The notes: a model not told the origin generated them from the letters alone. A DNA stretch of 64,000 nucleotides from Mesorhizobium hawassense (GCF_003289945.1 NZ_QMBP01000003.1:434001-498000); one strand, 5' to 3'; shown: positions 38,978-48,447, counted from the first letter of the stretch. Program-made: numbers and translations.

Positions 38978-39006
38978 AAAATAGGAAGTCCAGGCGAAAT
39001 CGGCAA
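38978..39006 (-). promoter_or_regulatory. Sigma70-type promoter of the fluoride operon
   Basis: Minus strand TTGCCG, a 17-bp spacer, then TATTTT. Predicted transcription start falls about 38971, at the very 5' edge of the aptamer, which supports both calls. Confidence 0.75.
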
Positions 39007-39050
39007 GGGCGGGCTTCGCGGCGGGCTTTCGCGGCGGTCGCTTTGTGCAG

Positions 39051-39079
39051 TTGAAATGTTACGACCGTTACAATACAAT
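39051..39079 (+). promoter_or_regulatory. Sigma70-type promoter of the ChrB-like gene with overlapping direct repeat
   Basis: TTGAAA, 17-bp spacer, TACAAT. The spacer contains the direct repeat GTTACGACCGTTAC, a candidate operator. The predicted start is about 39086, one base before the ATG, implying leaderless mRNA. Confidence 0.7.
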
Positions 39080-39086
39080 CTTCGAT

Positions 39087-39629
39087 ATGGTAACTCGCCC
39101 ATGGCTACTGCTGACCTATAAAGTTCCTCCCGAACCCGCCGCCAGGCGCATCGCGTTTTGGCGGCGCCTGAAGGGCATGGGGGCGGTGTATCTGCAGAAC
39201 GGTGTCTGTCTCCTGCCCAAGACGGATGACCACATTCGTCGACTGAAGATGCTTGAGAACGAAGCGTCCGAAATAGGCGGCGAAGCTGTGATCCTCGAGA
39301 CCGTTGCCCTCGATCGCGCTCAGGAAGAGAAGGTCATTGCCCGTTTCAAGGCCGACCGGGACGAGGCATACCGCGAGTTCATCGACAAATGCGCGGACTT
39401 CGAGGGCGAGATCGCAAAAGAGCGGGCGGCCAACCACTTCACCTACGCCGAGTTGGAAGAGAACGACGTCGACTTGAAGAAACTGCAGGGCTGGCTCGAG
39501 AAAATCCGCAAGCTGGACTTCTACGACGCAGCACTGAGCGCGGAGGCCGAAGAGCGCCTTCACGCCTGTGAAGCGCTGCTGGACGCTTATGCCAAACAGG
39601 TGTTCGACGCTCATGACGAGAACCGCTGA
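39087..39629 (+). CDS. ChrB N-terminal-domain protein
   Basis: 180 aa. Starts MVTRPWLLLTYKVPPEPAAR and has LKGMGAVYLQNGVCLLPKTD, the hallmark of the ChrB N-terminal domain found in chromate-sensing regulators, followed by a charged coiled-coil region. The C-terminal ChrB metal-binding domain is absent. It overlaps the MFS gene by 17 nt. In this pairing it is likely a sensor/regulator or chaperone for the exporter rather than full ChrB. Confidence 0.85.
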   Translation: MVTRPWLLLTYKVPPEPAARRIAFWRRLKGMGAVYLQNGVCLLPKTDDHIRRLKMLENEASEIGGEAVILETVALDRAQEEKVIARFKADRDEAYREFIDKCADFEGEIAKERAANHFTYAELEENDVDLKKLQGWLEKIRKLDFYDAALSAEAEERLHACEALLDAYAKQVFDAHDENR

Positions 39630-40866
39630 AGATCAGGCGAAAGAGGCGGCAGCAGCCGGCAATGCCGAGGGGCTCCGTTCGCACTGGCGCGATGTGCCGA
39701 CCGGCGTGTGGGCCTTGGGCTTTGTCTCGATGCTGATGGACATCTCGTCGGAAATGATTCACGCCCTGCTGCCGGTCTATATGGTGACGGTGCTTGGCAC
39801 GTCCGCTCTGACCGTCGGCATGATCGAGGGCATCGCCGAGGCGACGGCGTCGGTGACGAAGGTTTTCTCGGGCGCCCTGAGCGACTGGCTTGGCAAGCGG
39901 AAATGGCTGGCGGCGTTTGGCTATGGTCTTGCGGCATTCACCAAGCCGATCTTCCCGCTCGCGCCGACAGTCGGATGGCTGGTGGCGGCCCGCTTCATCG
40001 ATCGGGTCGGCAAGGGCATTCGTGGCGCGCCCCGCGACGCCCTTGTTGCGGACATTAGTCCGCCTCACCTCCGCGGAGCCAGCTTTGGCTTGCGGCAGTC
40101 GCTGGACACGGTCGGCGCCTTCCTTGGCCCCCTCATCGCCATTGGCCTGATGTGGCTTACGGCCAATCATTTCCGGGCTGTTTTCTGGTTCGCCGTGGTC
40201 CCGGCGTTCCTTTCGTTCGCGCTCATTTCCGTCGCTGTAAGTGAGCCGGAGCGGCCCCCAAACCTTCGGCGTGTGAGGCTGCCGCTGCACCGGAGCGAGC
40301 TCGGACGCCTTGGCGCGATATACTGGTGGATCGTGGTCGTCGCCACCGTGTTCACATTGGCCCGTTTTAGCGAAGCGTTCCTTGTCCTGAAGGCGCAGGC
40401 GATCGGGGTGCCACTCATGCTGGTGCCTGCTGTACTGGTCGTGATGAACGTCGCCTACGCGATGTCGGCATATCCTGTCGGCATCCTTTCCGACAGGGTC
40501 GACCGGGTGGTGATTCTGATCGCGGGCTTGCTGCTGCTCGCCGCCGCCGACCTTGCCTTGGCCTTCGCGCCGGGGCTTTTGGGCCTCGGCATCGGGGTGG
40601 TGCTGTGGGGCCTGCACATGGGATTCACGCAAGGGTTGCTCGCAGCCCTCATTGCGGACGCGGCTCCCGCGGAACTGCGCGGCACGGCCTTCGGAATGTT
40701 CAACCTGGCTACAGGCGTCGCCCTGCTGGCGGCGAGCATGATCGCCGGCGGCCTGTGGGATGCCGTGGGTCCTGCCGGTACTTTTCTTGCCGGCGCCGCG
40801 TTCTCCGCGCTCACGTTGATTGGTCTGTTGACGTTGCGAACACGGCTGGCTTCGCCGGCGGGTTGA
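39613..40866 (+). CDS. Major facilitator superfamily exporter paired with the ChrB-like protein
   Basis: 417 aa with 12 hydrophobic segments. MFS motif A-like GALSDWLGKRKW follows TM2, and RFIDRVGKGIRGAPRDALVA follows TM4. FDLNMA-like FGMFNLATGVALLAAS near TM11. ChrB-domain/MFS pairs recur in metal-resistance islands; chromate, nickel or arsenic export have been suggested for relatives. Substrate not readable here. Confidence 0.87.
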   Translation: MTRTAEDQAKEAAAAGNAEGLRSHWRDVPTGVWALGFVSMLMDISSEMIHALLPVYMVTVLGTSALTVGMIEGIAEATASVTKVFSGALSDWLGKRKWLAAFGYGLAAFTKPIFPLAPTVGWLVAARFIDRVGKGIRGAPRDALVADISPPHLRGASFGLRQSLDTVGAFLGPLIAIGLMWLTANHFRAVFWFAVVPAFLSFALISVAVSEPERPPNLRRVRLPLHRSELGRLGAIYWWIVVVATVFTLARFSEAFLVLKAQAIGVPLMLVPAVLVVMNVAYAMSAYPVGILSDRVDRVVILIAGLLLLAAADLALAFAPGLLGLGIGVVLWGLHMGFTQGLLAALIADAAPAELRGTAFGMFNLATGVALLAASMIAGGLWDAVGPAGTFLAGAAFSALTLIGLLTLRTRLASPAG

Positions 40867-41022
40867 CGCCCCCGCGGAGGGCCCTCGCGACGGGTGCCCG
40901 CCCTCGGCCAGAAATGCCGAGCTTTGCGCCCAGAGTGGTGCCCTTTACGCCAGAGGTCGACCGAGCGACAGCCATTCGTTTAGTAGTACCTGACGTCAAC
41001 GACACCTGACACCGCTCGGCCG

Positions 41023-42243
41023 TTATCCAACGTAGACCGCAGGCCTTCGTCGCGTAACAAGCCAACCCAGGAGCAGAGCGAGAAAAAGGTTCGCCAGAGC
41101 GAGGCCTGCCAGGGCGGCCAACATGCCTTGGGCACCCCAACGTTCCGACAATAAAGCACCAACAGACGGCGCCGCCGCCTGCGCCAGCAGACTTGGCATG
41201 GCGAGTCGGCCCATGAGCTTCGCGTAGCCTGATGGCCCGAACAGGGCGAGCGGAAGAGTCCCTCGCGCAATCGACTCCAGACCGATGCCGGCGCCGTAAA
41301 AGGCAAGCGCTCCTGGGATCAATGGCAGACCGGCCCACAGCGCCGAAACGCCGATGGCCACGAACGTCACAGACGCATATTTGGTCCAGATCGGATGATG
41401 GTAACGAGCAACCATCATTTCCATCGCCCGAGCCCCTACCTGCGAAGGACCGACGAGAGCTCCAAGCGCGACCGCGGCAGCAAGTGCCATTCCCTTGCTT
41501 TGCAAGATCGACAGCAGATGTACCGATAGTGTGGAAGAAATCACCGCTGCGAGCGTGAGCGTGGTGGCGAGAACGACCATGATGCCGAGATTGGAATTGT
41601 TTTCACGAAGCGGCGCCGCCAGATCCTTCGAAGCAGATCTGGCCGCTTGCTCGGGCGCGTCTGGGGGCAGGATGAAGAGATACAGGGGAAGCGCGATCAA
41701 CAGCTGAATCGCGGCGTAGGAGAGGCAAGCTCCTCGCCAGCCGATTTCGGCCATCAGGAACGCCGAGATCGGCCAGCAGATTGTGCTTGCGAACCCGCCG
41801 AACAGCGTGAGCGTGGTGATCGCGGAACGCGCACCGTAGCCGTAGAGGCGGCCGAGCGTGGCGAAAGCCGCGTCGTATAGACCGGCGCCCATCCCTAACC
41901 CGATAACGAGCCAAGCCATGATGTAGGCGACAAGGTTTGGCGCGGCCGCAAGGCCGATCTGACCGACCCCTATCGCGACAGCACTGAAGGCTAGGACGCC
42001 GCGCCCACCGTGACGTTCGATCGACGAGCCTACCCGTGGCGAGATCAAGCCGGCCACCAACAGGCCGAGCGACAGGCCGCCCACCACCCAGGCGAGGGGC
42101 CAGCCGGTGTCGGCCGCCACCTTGGGTGCGATAACGGCCGGCAGGTAGTAGGACGATCCCCAGGCCATGATCTGTGTCAGGCCAAGCACCGTCATGATCG
42201 TGGCGCGCTTCGGTGTGTTGGTCGTGGATGCCGGCGAACTCAT
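41023..42243 (-). CDS. arsK: MFS efflux protein of the arsO locus (ArsK-like)
   Basis: 406 aa, 12 hydrophobic segments (LGLTQIMAWGSSYYLPAVIA start). Adjacent to and overlapping arsO by 4 nt (ATGA), under an ArsR gene. MFS proteins at this position (ArsK/ArsT-like) export trivalent arsenicals or antimonite in rhizobia. The arsK name is by context and style; it could be a different arsenic MFS protein. Confidence 0.7.
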   Translation of the reverse strand: MSSPASTTNTPKRATIMTVLGLTQIMAWGSSYYLPAVIAPKVAADTGWPLAWVVGGLSLGLLVAGLISPRVGSSIERHGGRGVLAFSAVAIGVGQIGLAAAPNLVAYIMAWLVIGLGMGAGLYDAAFATLGRLYGYGARSAITTLTLFGGFASTICWPISAFLMAEIGWRGACLSYAAIQLLIALPLYLFILPPDAPEQAARSASKDLAAPLRENNSNLGIMVVLATTLTLAAVISSTLSVHLLSILQSKGMALAAAVALGALVGPSQVGARAMEMMVARYHHPIWTKYASVTFVAIGVSALWAGLPLIPGALAFYGAGIGLESIARGTLPLALFGPSGYAKLMGRLAMPSLLAQAAAPSVGALLSERWGAQGMLAALAGLALANLFLALLLGWLVTRRRPAVYVG

Positions 42244-43634
42244 GCCGCGACGCCGCAACCGCAGCCGCTCTTACCCCCAGCTTTTGCTTCGGCATCGGCA
42301 ATGCAACAGGCGTCGACTTCTTTCGGGGCTGGGCCGCCACAACAGCCTTTCGAGGCTTCGGAGATCGATGAAATCGATCTTGTGGTTGTGCAGGCCCCGG
42401 TCTCGGGCAGAGCAAGATGCACCGCATCGGCGGACGCCACGTCGCCGGCAATTGCTGCGGCCACCGAACGCACCTGTTCATAGCCGGTCAACAGCAGGAA
42501 AGTCGGCGCCCGACCATAGCTCTTGATGCCGACCGTATAGAAACCGGGCTCGGGATGGCTGAGCTCGCGATGACCGTGCGGGGGGACATCGCCACAGGAG
42601 TGCTCGTTCGGATCGATAAGCGGACCTAGCGCTTTCACACCTTCGAGCCAGGGATCTAGATCAAGTCGCAACTCCCTGGTCATTGAAAGGTCAGGGCGTT
42701 GGCCCGTCGCAGCGATGATCCGGTCGCCGAGGCCCACCGTTCGCATTCCGTCTGCCGTCAGCCCCTCCACCACAAGGCGACCGTCGACCTCGCGGATTGC
42801 CGTCGTCGCGAAACCGGTGACCAACTGGACGCGGCCGCTCTCAACGAGATCTCTAGCATCGGATCCAAGTTCGCCGCGAGCCGGCAATTCGTCGAGATCG
42901 CCGCCGCCATAGATGCGGACCAGATCGGTGCCGCGCGTCAACCATATTGCCGAGGTGCCTGGCTCGGCCTCCGCAAGTTCGGCCAGTTCTAGCAAGGCGT
43001 TCGCAGCTGAATGGCCCGAGCCTGCCACGATCGTGGTGCGGCCGGCATAGTGGTGACGGTCTCGTCCGAGGACATCCGGTATGCCGTAAGCAATCCGGCT
43101 CCCAAATTCTGCTTCACCTTCGGCGGGAATACCACCGGCGCCGAGGGGATTTGGCGTTTGCCACGTTCCCGAAGCATCAATCACCGCGCGAGCGCTGTCG
43201 CGCCGTCTCCCGCCAGCGGTCTCGATCAGAAGCATGAACGGTTTGTGTTCCCGCCCCTTGCTTAGGACCTTGTCCGCTCCCCATCGCGAGACTGCCATGA
43301 CGCGCGCGTTAGTCTCGATTGACGGCGCAAGTTCGGGAAGAGCTGCGAGCGGCGCGACGTATTTGTCTACGATTTCACCGCCGGTTGGAAATGCCCCCGC
43401 TTCCGGCATTCGCCATCCATGGCTCTCAAGAAGTCTCCTGGCCGCTGCGTCGACACAATATCGCCAAGGGGTGAACACCCTGACGTGACCCCAATCGCGA
43501 AGGTTTGCCCCGACCTGGGCGCCGGCCTCGTAGAGCTTCACCGGGATTCCGCGACTGACAAGGTGTGCCGCTGCGGCCAAGCCGACCGGCCCACCGCCGA
43601 TCACGGCAACCGGAAGATTTCCAAGGTTCGTCAT
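42240..43634 (-). CDS. arsO: Arsenic-locus flavoprotein monooxygenase (ArsO-like) with Cys-rich tail
   Basis: 464 aa. FAD site VIGGGPVGLAAAAHL at the N-terminus, second dinucleotide site VAGSGHSAANALLEL in the middle, and a late ATG-type motif DRIIAATGQRPDLS. Flavin-containing monooxygenase-like. The last 45 residues hold CC, CC and CGCG pairs (KGCCGGPAPKEVDACC, KSGCGCG), suggesting As(III) or metal capture. Lies between arsR and the MFS gene. Confidence 0.85.
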   Translation of the reverse strand: MTNLGNLPVAVIGGGPVGLAAAAHLVSRGIPVKLYEAGAQVGANLRDWGHVRVFTPWRYCVDAAARRLLESHGWRMPEAGAFPTGGEIVDKYVAPLAALPELAPSIETNARVMAVSRWGADKVLSKGREHKPFMLLIETAGGRRRDSARAVIDASGTWQTPNPLGAGGIPAEGEAEFGSRIAYGIPDVLGRDRHHYAGRTTIVAGSGHSAANALLELAELAEAEPGTSAIWLTRGTDLVRIYGGGDLDELPARGELGSDARDLVESGRVQLVTGFATTAIREVDGRLVVEGLTADGMRTVGLGDRIIAATGQRPDLSMTRELRLDLDPWLEGVKALGPLIDPNEHSCGDVPPHGHRELSHPEPGFYTVGIKSYGRAPTFLLLTGYEQVRSVAAAIAGDVASADAVHLALPETGACTTTRSISSISEASKGCCGGPAPKEVDACCIADAEAKAGGKSGCGCGVAA

Positions 43635-43693
43635 TTCTTCACCTTCCATGCTTCCAGAATTATCGAAATAACAGACAAAGCAAAAAGGAGAGG

Positions 43694-44014
43694 CTAAGCC
43701 GCGGCCTCCTCCGCCCTCGACACACAGGCGGCATCAGCGCAGCACTCGTCCGCCAGGAAACCGATCAGACCGTTCATCGCGGGATAGTTGGCGCGGCAGA
43801 TAAGTGTCGTTGCCTGCCTTTCCTGCGTCACCAAGCCGGTGAGAACGAGGCGATGCAAATGATGTGAAAGGGTCGAGGCGGCGATGCCTAGTGTCTCTTG
43901 GAGGCTTCCCACAGGTCTGCCCGCCTCCCCTGCCCGGACGAGTAAGCGATAGAGGTTGAGCCTCGTGGGGTTTCCAAGGGCTTCCAGCTGTTTTGCGGCT
44001 TGTTCGAGTTTCAT
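43694..44014 (-). CDS. arsR: ArsR-family regulator of the arsO-arsK pair
   Basis: 106-aa winged HTH protein. HTH ETLGIAASTLSHHLHRLVLT. Lacks the classical ELCVCDL site; instead the C-terminus has DECCADAACVS, a type-2/atypical As(III) site. A GGAAATAA direct repeat (44013-44020 and 44069-44076) upstream may be its operator. Confidence 0.9.
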   Translation of the reverse strand: MKLEQAAKQLEALGNPTRLNLYRLLVRAGEAGRPVGSLQETLGIAASTLSHHLHRLVLTGLVTQERQATTLICRANYPAMNGLIGFLADECCADAACVSRAEEAAA

Positions 44015-44263
44015 GGAAATAAGCTAAGCTCGCGGTCTGGCGCTGTCAAACGCTATTTCGATGATGTTGGAAATAATGTGCCAGCGAGCCAAGACGCGCT
44101 GGATCTGGCCAATATGGAGACGCACGACCAGAGCCTGATCCTTGGGCATACGCTGGGTGGCGTGGCGGAGCTGAGCGGCGGCTAGAGGTGGCGACGAGAG
44201 CCATGCGGAAGGCGCTAGTTATCTGACGTCCACGGCTCTTGTCGGTGGGTAGGCGAGGCGGGC

Positions 44264-44713
44264 CTAGTGACCGGGCACATCGAGGGAGAGCGTCCCGTCG
44301 TGGTGTTGGCACAGACTATGGTCAGCAAGCGTGTTGATCACAGGGCAGTTCTCCACGCGCTCGTGATCGCAACGTGCCATGCGCTCAAGCTCCGCCTCCA
44401 GGGACCGAAGGCTGGCCATCCTGTGCCTTACGTCTGCCAGCTTTGCGACGACGATGGCGTCTGCTTCCGCGCAGGGCTCGCTGGGTCTGTCCTGCAGCTT
44501 CAGAAGCGCCCTGATGTCCTTCATGTCGAACCCAAGTTCACGCGAATGGCGGATGAATTTGAGCCGATGGAGATGACGCTCATCATAGAGCCTTCGATTT
44601 CCGCCTGTCCGCGGAGGCGAAGCGACTAGCCCGATCTGCTCATAGAAGCGGATGGTGGGCACCTTGACCCCCGTGATGTCCGCTGCGACGCCGATGGTTA
44701 CCGCTTCCTGCAT
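44264..44713 (-). CDS. ZntR/CadR/PbrR-like MerR-family metal regulator
   Basis: 149 aa. HTH TIGVAADITGVKVPTIRFYE, coiled dimer helix, then C-terminal metal loop CDHERVENCPVINTLADHS with CQHH end. Cys near 115 plus the loop Cys fit Zn/Cd/Pb sensors. Divergent from the P-type ATPase with a MerR-type operator between. The 249-bp gap after its stop (to arsR) holds no gene. Confidence 0.9.
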   Translation of the reverse strand: MQEAVTIGVAADITGVKVPTIRFYEQIGLVASPPRTGGNRRLYDERHLHRLKFIRHSRELGFDMKDIRALLKLQDRPSEPCAEADAIVVAKLADVRHRMASLRSLEAELERMARCDHERVENCPVINTLADHSLCQHHDGTLSLDVPGH

Positions 44714-44720
44714 TTTGTCC

Positions 44721-44751
44721 TTGCTCCTCTAGTCGCTAGAGGATGTAGGAG
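44721..44751 (+). promoter_or_regulatory. MerR-type operator/promoter of the metal ATPase
   Basis: -35 TTGCTC, 19-bp spacer, -10 TAGGAG. The long spacer holds the dyad CCTCTAGTCGCTAGAGG (44726-44742), the arrangement used by ZntR/CadR regulators, which untwist the overlong spacer when metal is bound. Confidence 0.8.
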
Positions 44752-44784
44752 CAGGGTCACCGTTTGCAAGCCCGCGAGGTTTCC

Positions 44785-46983
44785 GTGACCGAAGCTCAAA
44801 CCCGATACCGTCTGACTGGCATGGACTGCGCGTCCTGCGCGTCCAAAATCGAGACCGCAGCACGCCGTATCGGCGGCGTCGAGGACGTAAGCGTCTCGGT
44901 GGCGGCGGGCACGATGACAGTGCGGCACCGCGCCGACAGCGACCTTCCCGCGCTTGAAAGGTCTGTTAAAGGGCTGGGGTACGGTATCTCGCCAGCCAGG
45001 CGCGGTGCCGCCGACAGCGCGGCCAGCGACCGGCACGAACATGCCGCAGGAGAGCATCATGAACATGATCATACTGTGCACACTCACGGCGACCACGGGG
45101 CGGAGATCGAGGGGCGTTGGTGGAGGTCCAGAAAGGGCCTGCTGACGATTGCCAGCGGCGTTGCGCTCGTTGGCGCTTACGGGATGGGAAAGGCGCTGCC
45201 TGAAATCGAGGCATGGGCGTTCATCGCGGCGATGCTTGTCGGGCTGATACCAATAGCGTGGCGTGCGCTGATGGCCGCGCTCAATGGGTCCGTGTTCACC
45301 ATCGAGCTGCTGATGACAATCGCTGCGGTCGGTGCCCTGATCATCGGAGCGACTGAGGAGGCTGCAACGGTTGTCTTTCTCTTTCTGGTCGGCGAGCTGC
45401 TTGAAGGAGTGGCTGCTGGACGCGCCAGGGCGAGCATCAAAAGCCTTACGGCACTCGTCCCGAAGACCGCGCTGGTCGAACGAGATGGCAAAACCGAAGA
45501 GGTCCCGGCGGATCAGCTCCAAGTCGGGTCGACAATCCTCGTTCGGCCAGGTGAGCGCATTCCGGCAGACGGAACAATCATCGAAGGCGAGAGCGCCGTG
45601 GACGAGGCTCCGGTCACAGGTGAGAGTACGCCTGTGCGCAAGCGCAGCGGGGATGGCGTGTTTGCAGGCACCATCAGCACCGATGCAGTTCTGCGCGTCA
45701 AAGTCACGGCGGCAGCGGCGGACAACACCATTGCGCGCGTCGTGCGACTTGTGGAGGAGGCGCAGGAGAGCAAGGCACCCACGGAGCGTTTCATAGATCG
45801 GTTCTCCCGTTACTACACGCCCGGCGTGCTCGTGGCTGGGTCACTCGTCGCTGCCGTCCCTCCGTTCTTGTGGGGCGCTGATCTAAGGGAGTGGATCTAC
45901 AAAGGCCTGGCAATCCTACTTATCGGCTGCCCTTGCGCGCTCGTCATCTCAACCCCTGCTGCCATCGCCGCTGCTCTTTCGGCGGGCGCTCGGCGAGGTC
46001 TTCTGATCAAGGGCGGCGGCGTCCTCGAAATGATGGGGTCGATTACCGCAGTGGCTTTGGACAAAACCGGGACGTTGACCGAAGGCAAGCCGAGAGTGAC
46101 AGACGTGGTTCCTATTGATCGCAGCGAACGCGACGTGATCTCGCTCGCGGCCGCCCTGGAGACCGGCTCGACCCATCCGCTTGCTGTGGCAATCCTTGAC
46201 CGAGCCAAGGCCGACAAGGTGCCAGTGCCTCCCGCGTCTGAGGGGTCGGCCATTGGCGGCAAGGGGGTGATCGGCAAGGTTGGTGGAAGGAAGGTCTTCC
46301 TCGGTTCGGCCTCTGCGGCTCAGGAAAGAGCGGAGGTGGTCGGGGACCAAGCCCGCCGCATCGCAGCCCTCGGCGACGAGGGGAAATCCGTCTCCGTGTT
46401 GCTGGTCGACGATCAGGTTGCAGGGATCATCGCCATGCGCGATGAACCTCGTGCCGATGCCAAGGAAGGCTTGGGGGCGCTCAAGGCCGTGGGCATCGAA
46501 ACTGTCATGTTGACTGGCGACAATCGCCGCACAGCCGAAGCGGTGGGCAAAGCCCTCGACATACCCGTGAGACCGGAAATGCTGCCGGAAGACAAGCAGC
46601 GGGTCGTCAAGCAGCTTCAGGCTCGGGGTAAGAAGGTGATCAAGGTCGGCGACGGCATCAACGACGCGCCGGCTTTGGCCGCAGCAGACGTCGGCATTGC
46701 CATGGGTGGCGGCACGGACGTGGCGCTGGAAACAGCCGATGCCGCAGTGCTTCACGGTCGGGTCCGGGACCTCGCGGACATGGTCGAGCTTTCAAAACGG
46801 GCGATGGCTAACATCCGCCAGAACATCACGGTCGCGCTTGGGCTGAAGGCTGTCTTTCTGGTTACGACGGTGATCGGTGTGACAGGGCTTTGGCCGGCCA
46901 TCCTCGCTGACACGGGTGCGACAGTTCTCGTCACCGCAAATGCGATGCGGCTGCTTGGTTGGCGAGGTCACGCGGCCCGTTGA
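44785..46983 (+). CDS. Zn/Cd/Pb-translocating P1B-type ATPase (ZntA/CadA-like)
   Basis: 732 aa. N-terminal HMA domain with GMDCASCASK (Cys15, Cys18), then a His-rich linker (HEHAAGEHHEHDHTVHTHGD), eight TM segments, the CPC motif (382-384) in GCPCALVIS that marks P1B-2 Zn/Cd/Pb pumps, phosphorylated Asp426 in DKTGT, and GDGIND. GTG start preceded by GCGAGG is chosen; a TTG 21 nt upstream would be almost leaderless. Driven by the divergent MerR-type operator. Confidence 0.95.
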   Translation: MTEAQTRYRLTGMDCASCASKIETAARRIGGVEDVSVSVAAGTMTVRHRADSDLPALERSVKGLGYGISPARRGAADSAASDRHEHAAGEHHEHDHTVHTHGDHGAEIEGRWWRSRKGLLTIASGVALVGAYGMGKALPEIEAWAFIAAMLVGLIPIAWRALMAALNGSVFTIELLMTIAAVGALIIGATEEAATVVFLFLVGELLEGVAAGRARASIKSLTALVPKTALVERDGKTEEVPADQLQVGSTILVRPGERIPADGTIIEGESAVDEAPVTGESTPVRKRSGDGVFAGTISTDAVLRVKVTAAAADNTIARVVRLVEEAQESKAPTERFIDRFSRYYTPGVLVAGSLVAAVPPFLWGADLREWIYKGLAILLIGCPCALVISTPAAIAAALSAGARRGLLIKGGGVLEMMGSITAVALDKTGTLTEGKPRVTDVVPIDRSERDVISLAAALETGSTHPLAVAILDRAKADKVPVPPASEGSAIGGKGVIGKVGGRKVFLGSASAAQERAEVVGDQARRIAALGDEGKSVSVLLVDDQVAGIIAMRDEPRADAKEGLGALKAVGIETVMLTGDNRRTAEAVGKALDIPVRPEMLPEDKQRVVKQLQARGKKVIKVGDGINDAPALAAADVGIAMGGGTDVALETADAAVLHGRVRDLADMVELSKRAMANIRQNITVALGLKAVFLVTTVIGVTGLWPAILADTGATVLVTANAMRLLGWRGHAAR

Positions 46984-46993
46984 CGTCCATAGG

Positions 46994-47332
46994 CTAGGCC
47001 GTTCGAGGGGCAAACAGGATTACGGCCACCGCAACAAGTGCGGTAGCGCCGCCCACGAGATCCCACCTATCTGGTGTATGCCCCTCGGCGAGCCACAGCC
47101 AAAGCAGCGACGCGATAATGTAGATGCCTCCGTAGGCGGCGTAGGCGCGGCCTGCGTAGTCACTGGGGCTGAGGGTCAGCAGGTACGCGAACAGGACCAG
47201 TGATGCGACGCCCGGAACCAACCAGAGGGCTGATTTCCCCAGCTTGAGCCAAGCCCAGAAGGCAAAGCAGCCGGCGATCTCGGCGAGCGCAGCCGCCGCG
47301 AACGTGAGGAAAGAGCTGAAGATGATGGTCAT
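46994..47332 (-). CDS. YnfA/UPF0060 family small membrane protein
   Basis: 112 aa with four hydrophobic segments and family blocks [53 protein letters not shown]. Resembles YnfA, an SMR-like dimeric exporter. Last gene of the MerR-controlled minus-strand module; convergent with the ATPase, 10 bp apart. Confidence 0.9.
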   Translation of the reverse strand: MTIIFSSFLTFAAAALAEIAGCFAFWAWLKLGKSALWLVPGVASLVLFAYLLTLSPSDYAGRAYAAYGGIYIIASLLWLWLAEGHTPDRWDLVGGATALVAVAVILFAPRTA

Positions 47333-47345
47333 GCCGTCGAACTTG

Positions 47346-48053
47346 TCACAAGCTCGTGGTGATGGCCACCAGCCAATCTGGCAGTGCCTGTTCAAGACCG
47401 ATTTGGATGGTGCGGTCGAACCCAGTGAGCGTCATGACACCGGCCGCGACGAGCAGGGCACCGAGGGCCATTTTGATCCCGCTGGACGCACTGAGCATTC
47501 GACCGCGCCAGCGTAGCAGCGCTTCGCGAGACATCATCGCCAGAACGAGCAGCGGCACTGACGTGCCTACCCCGAAGGCCAGCATGGTGAGAATGACCGA
47601 GCCAAGGTTCTCGCCGCGCGCCGCCATGATGGAGGCGGCCCCCAGTGTTGGTCCAACGCAGGGCGTCCATACTGCACCGAGCAGCAATCCGACGCCGAAT
47701 TGACCTGACATGCCTGAGGTGGAGAACCCGCCAAAGCGGCTCTGCGTCCAGTTGCTGACGGGGCCGGCCGCTGTTGCGAACTGGGTCTGGAACCGGGGCA
47801 CGAGCAGCACCGCTCCGACTACGATCAGCAGCACTGCGGCAACCATACGAAAGACCGTCATGTCGAGGCCGATAGAGAAGCCGATTGTTGCGACGAAGAC
47901 ACCTATCGACGTGAAGGAGGCCGCGACGCCAGCCGCAAGGGCTAGCGGTGCCAGCCGATGTTCAGCAACCGCGCCCGTTAGGACGACTGGAAGTAAGGGC
48001 AGCACACAGGGCGAAAGGATCGAAAGAACACCGGCGAGAAGGGCAAGCACCAT
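47346..48053 (-). CDS. ccdA: CcdA-type thiol:disulfide electron transporter
   Basis: 235-aa membrane protein with six hydrophobic segments. Redox Cys in [14 protein letters not shown] and [15 protein letters not shown]. Moves reducing power across the membrane to periplasmic thioredoxins. Four bases after the thioredoxin gene, so it probably supplies electrons to it. Confidence 0.9.
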   Translation of the reverse strand: MVLALLAGVLSILSPCVLPLLPVVLTGAVAEHRLAPLALAAGVAASFTSIGVFVATIGFSIGLDMTVFRMVAAVLLIVVGAVLLVPRFQTQFATAAGPVSNWTQSRFGGFSTSGMSGQFGVGLLLGAVWTPCVGPTLGAASIMAARGENLGSVILTMLAFGVGTSVPLLVLAMMSREALLRWRGRMLSASSGIKMALGALLVAAGVMTLTGFDRTIQIGLEQALPDWLVAITTSL

Positions 48054-48056
48054 GTT

Positions 48057-48446
48057 TCACAGCGCCTCGCGCAATAACGCTTCAATCACCGCAGGGTCGG
48101 TCTGCCCAGTTTGCCGGTCGACTTCCTTTCCGCCCTTGTAGACGATCATCGTGCTTTGCATCTGCACACGGTATCGGGCCAGGATTTCCTTTTGCGTGTC
48201 GAAGTCGACATCGAACTTCTTCATGGTCGTGAACTCCGGCGAGGCCAGCAGTGCCGCCACAATCGGCTTTTGCGCCTGACACACTTCGCACCATGGCGCG
48301 GTCACGTGGATCAGGATCGGACCTCCGGCCTTGAGCGCCTTGTCGAACCCCGGAATGGTCTCGTCGCCGTTATGGCCCAGCGCCGGCCCGACAGCAGCAG
48401 CGACCCCAGCAGCCGCCGAGATGATCAGAAAGTGACGACGTTTCAT
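48057..48446 (-). CDS. Periplasmic thioredoxin-fold protein
   Basis: 129 aa. Tat-like or Sec N-terminus MKRRHFLIISAAAGVAAAVG, then a thioredoxin domain with active site WCEVC and QSTMIVYKGGKEVDRQ. Probable partner of CcdA. Start ATG overlaps none and lies 1 nt after the Cys-rich protein stop (TAACATG). Confidence 0.88.
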   Translation of the reverse strand: MKRRHFLIISAAAGVAAAVGPALGHNGDETIPGFDKALKAGGPILIHVTAPWCEVCQAQKPIVAALLASPEFTTMKKFDVDFDTQKEILARYRVQMQSTMIVYKGGKEVDRQTGQTDPAVIEALLREAL

Positions 48447-48447
48447 G

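Noticed and set aside
44764..44784. TTG start for the metal ATPase
   Set aside because: It is only a few bases from the predicted transcript start and has no ribosome site; the GTG at 44785 has GCGAGG upstream.
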